The notes beneath the pieces are model-generated. The model was not told the DNA's origin and made no database searches. It saw nothing but the letters and a program-made list of their open reading frames with translations. 64,000 nucleotides of DNA from Corallococcus sp. EGB (GTDB lineage: Bacteria; Myxococcota; Myxococcia; Myxococcales; Myxococcaceae). The stretch is from the NCBI RefSeq assembly GCF_019968905.1, contig NZ_CP079946.1, positions 4,340,001 to 4,404,000 on the forward strand, in the 5' to 3' direction. A program made the position numbers and the translations under genes. Below, piece after piece: positions 40,301 through 49,300 of this stretch; the first letter of the stretch is position 1; every line of letters begins with the position of its first letter.

Positions 40301-43300
40301 TCGAAGAGGGAGCGCAGCGGCAGCTCCACGCTGAAGGTCGAACGCAGCCGGGAGATGAGCTGTGTGGCCAGCAGCGAATGCCCCCCGATGACGAAGAAGT
40401 CATCGTGCAGCCCCACGGACTCCAGGCGGAGCAGCTCCTGGAACAGCGAGGCGATGCGCTGCTGGAAGAGCGTCATCCGCTCCGGAGCCGCGGGCCCGGA
40501 GGCGACCGAGCGTGCATCCGGAGCAGGCAGCGCCTTGCGGTCCACCTTGCCCACGGGCGTGAGTGGCAGGGCGTCCAGCGACACGAACGCGGAGGGCACC
40601 AGCGGCGCGGGCAGCCGTTCGGAGACGAAGGCGCGCAACGCCGGGGCCTCCACCGGAGCGCGCGGCACGTACCACGCCACGAGGCGCTCCTCGACCACCC
40701 CAGCCACCGCGGCCTTCACCGACGGGTGCTGACGGAGGAGGGCCTCCACCTCGCTCAATTCGATGCGGAAGCCGCGCAGCTTCACCTGCGTGTCCAGGCG
40801 GCCCAGGAAGTCCAGCGTCCCGTCCGCGAGCCAGCGCACGCGGTCGCCCGTGCGGTACAGCCGTGCACCGGGCACGTCGCCAAACGGTGAGGGCACGAAG
40901 CGCTCGGCGGTCAGCGCGGGGCGGCCCAGGTAGCCCCGGGCCAGGCCGTCGCCGCCCAGGTACAGCTCGCCCGGAACCCCCACGGGCACCGGCTGGCCGT
41001 GCGCATCCAACACGTAGGTCTGGACGCGCGTCATCGGCCGGCCGATGGGCACCGACGTCGCGTGCTCCGGCAGGTCCACGATGTCGTGCGTGGTGACGCC
41101 CACGGTGGTCTCCGTGGGGCCATACAGATTCACCAGCCGGCCTGGAGGCCCCGCACGCAGCACCGCGCGAGCCGCGTCTGCGTCCGCCGCCTCTCCGGCG
41201 TAGAGCACCGTCCGCATCGTCGCGAAGGCGTCCGGCACTTCGCGCGCCACGGTGTGGAACAGGGCCGTGGCGAACAGGGCCGTGGTGGCACCCACCTCGC
41301 GCAGCGTGCGGGCCAGTTCTGCCGGAGCCAGCGTCACCTCGCGAGGCAGGATGACGAGCCGGGCACCGTTGAGCAGCGCGCCCCAGACCTCGAAGGTGGC
41401 CAGGTCGAACGAAGGCGTGCCCGCCTGCACCACGCAGTCCTCCGGCCCCAACTGGACGTAGCTCGTGTCCCGCACCAGGTGCACGATGGAATGATGCGTG
41501 ATGCCCACGCCCTTGGGCGTGCCGGTGGAGCCCGACGTGTAGAGCACGTAGGCCAGCTGCCCCGGCCGCACGGTGACGCTGCCGGAAGCGGGCGTCGGTT
41601 CCTGGCCGGGCCCGTCCGAGTCCAGGCACACCGTGGGCAGGGAATGATCGGGCAGGGCGCCCAGCAGCGCGCGCTGGCCCACCACCGCGGAGATGCCCGC
41701 GTCCTCGAACATGAACGCCAGGCGGGAGCGCGGATAGGCGGGGTCCATGGGCACATAGCAGCCCCCCGCCTCCAGGATGCCGAGCATCCCCACCACCAGC
41801 TCCAGCCCCCGCTCCACGCACAGCGCGACCCGGGCCTCGGGCGGGAGGCCGAAGGTCCGCAGGCACCGGGCCAGCTTCCGCGCCCGCGAGGCCAGCTCCG
41901 CGTAGGTGAGGGCCTGGCCCTCGTGCTGGACCGCGATGGCGTCCGGAGCACGGAGGACCTGGGACGCGAACAGCTCCGGGACGGTGTGAGGCGCGAGCGG
42001 GCGATGCGTGGCGTTCCAGTCCACGAGCACGCGCTGGCGCTCCCGGCCATCAAGCAACGAGTGCTCCCGCACGGGCGCATCCGGCCGGGCGGTGAGCGCG
42101 CCGAGCAGCGCCTCGTAATGCACCGTCATCCGGGTGACGGTGCCGGCATCGAAGAGGTCGGTGCTGAAGTTGAGGTCTCCGCTGAACGCGCCGTCCCGTT
42201 CCTGGAGGCTGAAGTCCAGGTCGAACTTCGCGGTGGAGACGTCCCCGCCACGCAACTCCAGGCGGAGGCCGGGGAGCTCCAGCGTGCCCACGGGGGCGTT
42301 CTGGAACGTGAACGCCACCTGGAACAGCGGAGACCGGCTCAGGTCCCGAGCCCCCTCCAGGTCCTCCACCAGCTTCTCGAAGGGAAGGTCCTGATGAGCG
42401 TAGGCCGCGAGCGTCGTCGCCTTCACCTGGGCCAGCAGCGCCCGGAACGAAGCGCGTGGGTCGATGCGCGCGCGCAGCACCAGCGTGTTGACGAAGAAGC
42501 CGATGAGCCCCTCCGTCTCCGCGCGATTGCGGTTGGCGATGGCCGACCCCACGAGCACGTCGTCCTGGCCCGCGTAGCGCGACAGCAACAGCTGGAAGCC
42601 CGCGAGCAGCACCATGAACGCGGTGGCGCCTTCCCGGGCCGCGAGCGCCTTCACCGCTTCGGACGCGGCGGGGGACAGCGCCACCGGAAGCGAGGCGCCT
42701 CGGAACGACTGCGCGGCGGGGCGCGGCCGGTCGGTGGGCAGCTCCAGCGCGGTGGGAGCACCGGCGAGCTGCTCACGCCACCAGTCCAGCTCCGCCTGGA
42801 GCACGTCTCCCCGAAGCCACGAGCGCTGCCACGCGGCGAAGTCCGCGTACTGAAGGGGCAGGGGCGTCAGCGCCGGGGCCTGCCGCGAAGCAAAGGCCCG
42901 GTACAGCGCGCCCAGTTCACGAGCGAAGATCCCGATGGACCAACCGTCGGAGACGATGTGGTGCAGCGTGAGGAGCAACCAGTGACGCCGTGAATCCAGC
43001 CGCAGCAACACGGCGCGCACGAGGGGCCCGGTGCTCAGGTTGAAGGGCCGCGCTGCTTCCGCGGCAGCGCGACGGTGCGCCTCGGCTTCACGGCGGTCTT
43101 CTGGGAGGTCCTCCAGTGAGACCACGGGCAGCGTGAGCGCCGCATCAGGATGGACGCACTGGACCGGCGAGTCCCCGCCGGACACGAACGTGGTGCGCAG
43201 GACCTCATGCCGGCGCACCAGGGACTGGAGGGACTGCTCCAGCGCGGAGGCATCCAGCGCGCCTTCGAGCATCAGGATGCCGGGCACGTTGTAGAAGGAG

Positions 43301-46300
43301 CTGCCGGGTTGGAGCTGATCCAGGAACCAAAGTCGCTGCTGCGCGAACGACAGCGGCACGGGGCCGGAGCGCGGCACGGCCACGAGCGGCGGTGTCCCCG
43401 GCAGGGAGGCCCCTCCCGAACGCAGGGCGGCCACGCGGACCGCGAGCGTCGCCACCGTGGGCGCGGCGAAGAGGTCCCCCAGGGGCAGCTCCACGCCCAG
43501 CGTCGAGCGCACCCGCGACACCACCTGCGTGGCCAGCAGCGAATGGCCCCCCAGGTCGAAGAAGTCATCGTGGATGCTGACGCGAGGAACGTGCAGCACC
43601 TCGGCGAAGAGGGTGGCGAGCCGTTCCTCCACCGCGTCGCGAGGCGCGACATGGGTCTCCGCCGGAGCCACGGGGGCTTCGGGAGCGGGGAGGGCCGAGC
43701 GGTCCAGCTTGCCGTTGGCGTTGAGGGGCAGCACGTCCAGCACCACGAAGGCGCTGGGAATCAGGTAGTCGGGAAGCCGCTGCTGGAGGGCCGAGCGCAG
43801 CGCTTTGCCGTCCAGGGACTCGCCGACGATGTAGGCGACGAGCCGCTTGTCGCCAGGGGCGTCCTCGCGCACCATGGCCACGGCTTCGCGTACGCCGGGC
43901 AGTCCGCGAAGGGCGGCTTCGACCTCGCCCGGCTCGATGCGGAAGCCGCGCAGCTTCACCTGGAAGTCCATGCGCCCGAGGAAGTCCAAAGCGCCTTCCG
44001 CGCTCCAGCGCACGCGGTCGCCGGTGCGATAGAGCCGCGCACCGGGCGCCGTGCTGAACGGGTGCGGCACGAAGCGCTCGGCGGTGAGGGCGGGCTGGTG
44101 GAGGTAGCCCCACGCGAGGCCCTCGCCGCCGACGTACAGCTCGCCGGGCATGCCGGGAGGTACCGGCCGCATCGTCGGGTCCAGCACGTAGACCGTGGAG
44201 TGGGGCAGCGGCCGCCCGATGGGAACCGTGAACCCCACCGTTTCGCCCGGATGCATCCGGTGCGTGGCGGAGAACGTGGTGTTCTCCGTGGGCCCGTAGC
44301 CGTTGAGCAACACCGTGCCCGGGCGCATCCGCGTCAGGTGCTCCCGCACGCGGGCTGGAGGGAGCACGTCGCCCCCCGCCAGCACCTGCGCCACGGAAGC
44401 GAGCGCCTCCGGATGATGCACGGCCATCTGTTCAAAGAGGGCAGCGGTGAGCCACAGCGCGGTGACGCGGTGCCCGGTCAGCACCTCCGCGATGCGCGCG
44501 AGCGACAGTTCCCCCGGAGGCGCGAGCACGAGCCGGGCTCCATGCAGCAGCGCACCCCAGATTTCGAGCGTGGACGCATCGAACGCGGCCGGTGCGAGCT
44601 GGAGGAAGACCTCGTCCGGACCGAAGCGCATGAACCCGCTGTCCACCACCAGCCGCAGCACGGCGCGGTGCGGGACGCAGACGCCCTTCGGCGTCCCCGT
44701 GGAGCCCGACGTGAAGAGGACATAGGCCAGCCGGTCTCCCGTCGCGCGCGACTCCGGGAGCGCGGTCTCCGGACGCGAAGCCACCCGGGACGCGTCCGCA
44801 TCCAGCAGCACCAGCGGGGCCAGCAGCGAAGGCAGCTCATCCGCGAGTTCCTCCCAAGTGATGACCATCGCCGCTCCGGATTGCTCCAGGAGCAGGGACC
44901 AGCGCTCGGGAGGCGCATTCAGGTCGATGGGGACATAGGCCGCCCCGGCCTTGAGCACCGCCATCAACGAGACGACGAGGTCCGGAGAGCGGGGCAGCAG
45001 CACCGCCACACGGCTGCCCTCGGCGATGCCAGAGGCGCGCAGGTGGTGCGCCAGCTGGTTCGCCCGGGCATCGAGCCGCGCGTAGGACAGGCTGCCGGAC
45101 TCGGACACGAGCGCCACTGCGTCCGGCGTCCGCGCGACCTGTTCCGCGAAGCGCGCCGGGATGGACTGCGTGGAGAAGTCCCGGACGGAGGCGACGCAGC
45201 TCCAGTCCTCCAGCACCTGGCGCAGTGCTCCGGAGGGCATCAGCGGCAGGCGCTCCACCGGGAGGTCCAGCTGTCCGGGGAGCGCTTCCAGCAACGCCGC
45301 GTAGCCCCGCAGCAATCCCTGGAGGAAGGCCGCGTCGAAGAGGTCGGTGTTGTAGTGGAGGCCGCCGGAGAAGCCGTCCGCCGACTCCTCCAGGATGAGG
45401 CTGAAGTCGTACTTCGACGGCGTGAAGGGCGGCGGCAGCTCGCGCAGCGTGAGGTCCGGCAGCCGCCACTCCGCGGTGGGCGCGTTCTGGAGGGTGAGGG
45501 TGACCTGGAAGAGCGGCGTGTGGCTCGGGTCGCGCGCGGGCTGGAGTTCCTCCACCAGCTTCTCGAAGGGGACGTCCTGGTGCTCGAAGGCCCCGAGCGT
45601 GGTGGCTCGCACCTGGGCCAGCAGCGCCCGGAACGAAGCGCGTGGGTCGATGCGCGCGCGCAGCACCAGCGTGTTGACGAAGAAGCCGATGAGGCCCTCC
45701 GTCTCCGAGCGGGTGCGGCCCGCGACGGGAGCGCCCACGCTGACATCGTCCTGACCGGCATACCGCGACAGCAGCAGTTGATACGCGGCCAGCAGCACCA
45801 TGAAGGGCGTGGTGCCGGTCTGCCTCGCCACGGCGTGCACGCCGTCCGTCAGCTTCCGGGACAGTCGCACCGCGAGCTGGTCTCCCGAGAACGTCTGCAC
45901 CGCCGGACGCGGCCGGTCCGTGGGAAGCGTCAAGAGCGGGGGCGCCCCCGCGAGCTGCCCGCGCCACCACGCGAGCTGCGACGCAAGCACGTCCCCCTGG
46001 AGCCACTGTCGCTGCCACGCGGCGAAATCGGCGTACTGGATGGGAAGGGGCTGAAGCGGAGGCAGCTGTCCTGAAGCGAAGGCCCGGTAGAGGGCCACGA
46101 GCTCGCGCACGAGCACGCCCGTGGACCAACCGTCCGAAGCGATGTGATGCGTGAGGACGAGCAGCACCTGCCGCGTCTCCTCCAACCGCACGAGCACCGC
46201 GCGGAAGATGGGCCCCTGCGCCAGGTCGAACGGCCGCTGCGCCTCGGCGGAGATGAAGTCCAGCAACCGGGCTTCGCGATCCTGGAGCCCGCTGCCTCCA

Positions 46301-49300
46301 TCACGCGTGCTCGGAAGCAGCTCCTCCAGGTTCACGAAGTCGAACGGGCACGTCGCACGAGACTCGATGCGTTGGACGGGGCCATGGGCGCCCGCGGCGA
46401 ACGTGGTGCGCAGGACTTCGTGGCGTTCGACCAGCGCGTCCAGGGCCTGTCGCAGCGCGGGGACATGGAGCACGCCTTCGAGCAACACGGTCCCCGGCAG
46501 GTTGTACGCGACGCCACCGGGCTGGAGCTGCTCCAGGAACCACAGGCGCTGCTGCGCGAAGGACAACGCGAGCTCCCCCTCGCGCGACACGGGCCGCAAG
46601 TGCGGAGCCTGTGGACCGGCGGCCCTGCCCCGAGCCTCATCCAGCGCCGAAGCCAGGCCCGCGAGCGTGGATGCCTTGAAGACCGCGCGCAGGGGCAGCT
46701 CGACCTGGAACGCCGCCCGGATGCGCGAAAGCAACTGGGTGGCCAGCAGCGAATGACCTCCCAGCGCGAAGAAGTCGTCGTGCGCGCCCACGCGCTCCAC
46801 GCGCAGCAGCTCCGTCCAGAGTGACGCCAGCCGCACCTCCGTGGGCGTACGCGGCGACACGTACTCCGGCGCCATCCCCGAGCCGACCTCCGGCACCGGC
46901 AGCGCCTTGCGGTCGACCTTGCCGCTGGACGTCAGCGGCAGGGCCTCCAGGGGAACGAAGCTCCCGGGCACCATGTACTCCGGGAGCTTCTCCGAAAGGA
47001 ACGCGCGAAGCGCCTCCGTGCCCGGCACGTCCGTCCCGCCGACGAGATACGCCACCAGCCGCGTGTCGCTCGCCGTGACGCCCGCGAGCGCCACCACGAC
47101 GGCCTGTCGCACGGTGGGGTGCTGCTCCAGCGCGGCCTCAATCTCCCCCAGCTCGATGCGCAGTCCTCGCACCTTCACCTGGAAGTCGGTGCGGCCCAGG
47201 TACTCGATGGCACCATCGGGCAGCCACCGGGCAAGGTCCCCCGTGCGGTACAGCCGCGCTCCCGGCGTGTCGCTGTACGCATCCGGGATGAAGCGCTCCG
47301 CGGTCAGGTCCGGCCTGCCCAGGTACCCGCGGCCTACCTGCACACCGCCGATGAACAGCTCTCCAGGCACGCCCTGGGGCACCGGCCGGAGTGCCGCGTC
47401 CAGCAGCCGGATCCGCGTATTCGCCACCGGATACCCGATGGGCACGGAGCGTCCCGGTGCGCCGCGCACGCACTCATACGCGGTGACCTCCACGGAAGCC
47501 TCGGTGGGGCCATAGAGGTTGTGCAGCCGGATGGCGGGCAACCGCGCCAGGCATCGCTCCGCCAGCTCCAGCGGCAGCGCTTCACCGCTGCACACCACCC
47601 GGCGCAGCGACGCGCACCGGTCCAGGCCGGGCTCCTCCAGGAACGCCTGGAGCATGGACGGGACGAAGTGCGTGACGGTGATGCGCTCCCGGGCGATGAG
47701 GTCCGCCAGATGGCCAGGCTCCTGGTGTCCCCCGGGCCGGGCCACCACCAGCCGAGCCCCGGTCATCAACGGCCAGAAGAACTCCCACACGGACACGTCG
47801 AAGCTGAACGGCGTCTTCTGCAGCACGGAGTCGGCCGGTGACAGTGGCTGCGCCCCCTGCATCCACAGGAGCCGGTTGACGATGCCCGCGTGCGCGTTCA
47901 TCGCGCCCTTGGGGCGTCCAGTGCTGCCGGACGTGAAGATGACGTAGGCCAGGGAGTCCTCGGAGGCCACGGGGGGCGGTGTCGCCGTCGGCTGCCGGGC
48001 CACCTCCGCCCACTGGGAATCCAGGCAGAGCACCGGCACGCCATCCGTCGCGGGAAGCCGCGCCACCAGCCGCTCCTGGGCGAGCACTACGGCGGGCCGG
48101 GCGTCCTCGAACATCCACGCGAGCCGCTGCGGGGGAAGGGACGGATCCAACGGAACGTAGGCGCCGCCCGCCTTCAACGTCGCGAGCAGCGCCACCACCA
48201 GCTCGAGCGACCGCTCCAGCATCAGCCCGACGCGGACCTCCGGCCCCACGCCCAGCGACCGCAGGTGCCACGCGAGCGCGTTGGCCCGTGCCTCCAGCTG
48301 CGCATACGTGAGCGCGGTCTCTCCAAACGTGACGGCCACCGCATCCGGCGTGCGAGCCACCTGCGCTTCCACCAGCTGGTGCAGCAGCACGCCGCGCGGA
48401 AATGCCTCCCGGGGTCCGTTCCACGCATGGAGCACGCGCTGCCGCTCGGCCTCATCCAGGAGGGACAGCTCCGACAGGCGCGCATCCGGACGGGAAACGG
48501 CATCCTCCAGCAGGACGCGCAGGTGCGCCATCAGCCGCACCATCGTGGCCTCGTCGAAGAGGGCGGTGCGGTACTCGGCGGTGAGGCGCAGGCCGTCCGG
48601 CTGCTCGAAGGCGAAGAGGGTGAGGTCGAACTGCGCGAAGCCACTGTCCACGAGCTGCGCATCCAGCGACAGCCCGGGCAGGCGCAAGGCCGGCAGGGGC
48701 GTGTTCTGCAGGACGAACATCACCTGGAAGAACGGAGGCACGTCCAGGTGGCGCGGCGGCTGGAGGACCTCCACCAGCTTCTCGAAGGGCACGTCCTGAT
48801 GCGCGAAGGACTCCACCGACGTCGCCTGCACGCGGCCCAGGAGCGAGCGGAACGACGGATCCCCCGCGAGCGACGTGCGCAGCGCGAGCGTGTTGACGAA
48901 CAATCCCACCAGCGGCTCCAGCTCCGCGCGCGAGCGCCCCGCGACAGGAGTTCCCACGGTGAGGTCGTCCTGTCCGGAGTAGCGCAGCAGCAACACCTTG
49001 AAGCCCGCGAGCAACACGGTGAAGAGCGTGGTGCCCTCCTGCGCCGCCAGGGCCGCGAGCCGTTGGACGAGCGAGGCGGGCAACATCGCGGACACGGTCG
49101 CGCCCCGGCTGTCCGCCACGCTTGCCCGGGGCCGGTCCGTGGGCAGCGACAGGACGGCCCGCGCGTCCAGCCGCGAGCGCCACGCGTCAATTGCCGCGTC
49201 CAGCACCTCGCCCTTCAACGCCTCCCGCTGCCACACGGAGAAGTCCGCGTACTGCAACGGCAGCGCGGGAAGCTCCGGTGTTCCGCCCGACGCCAGGGCC

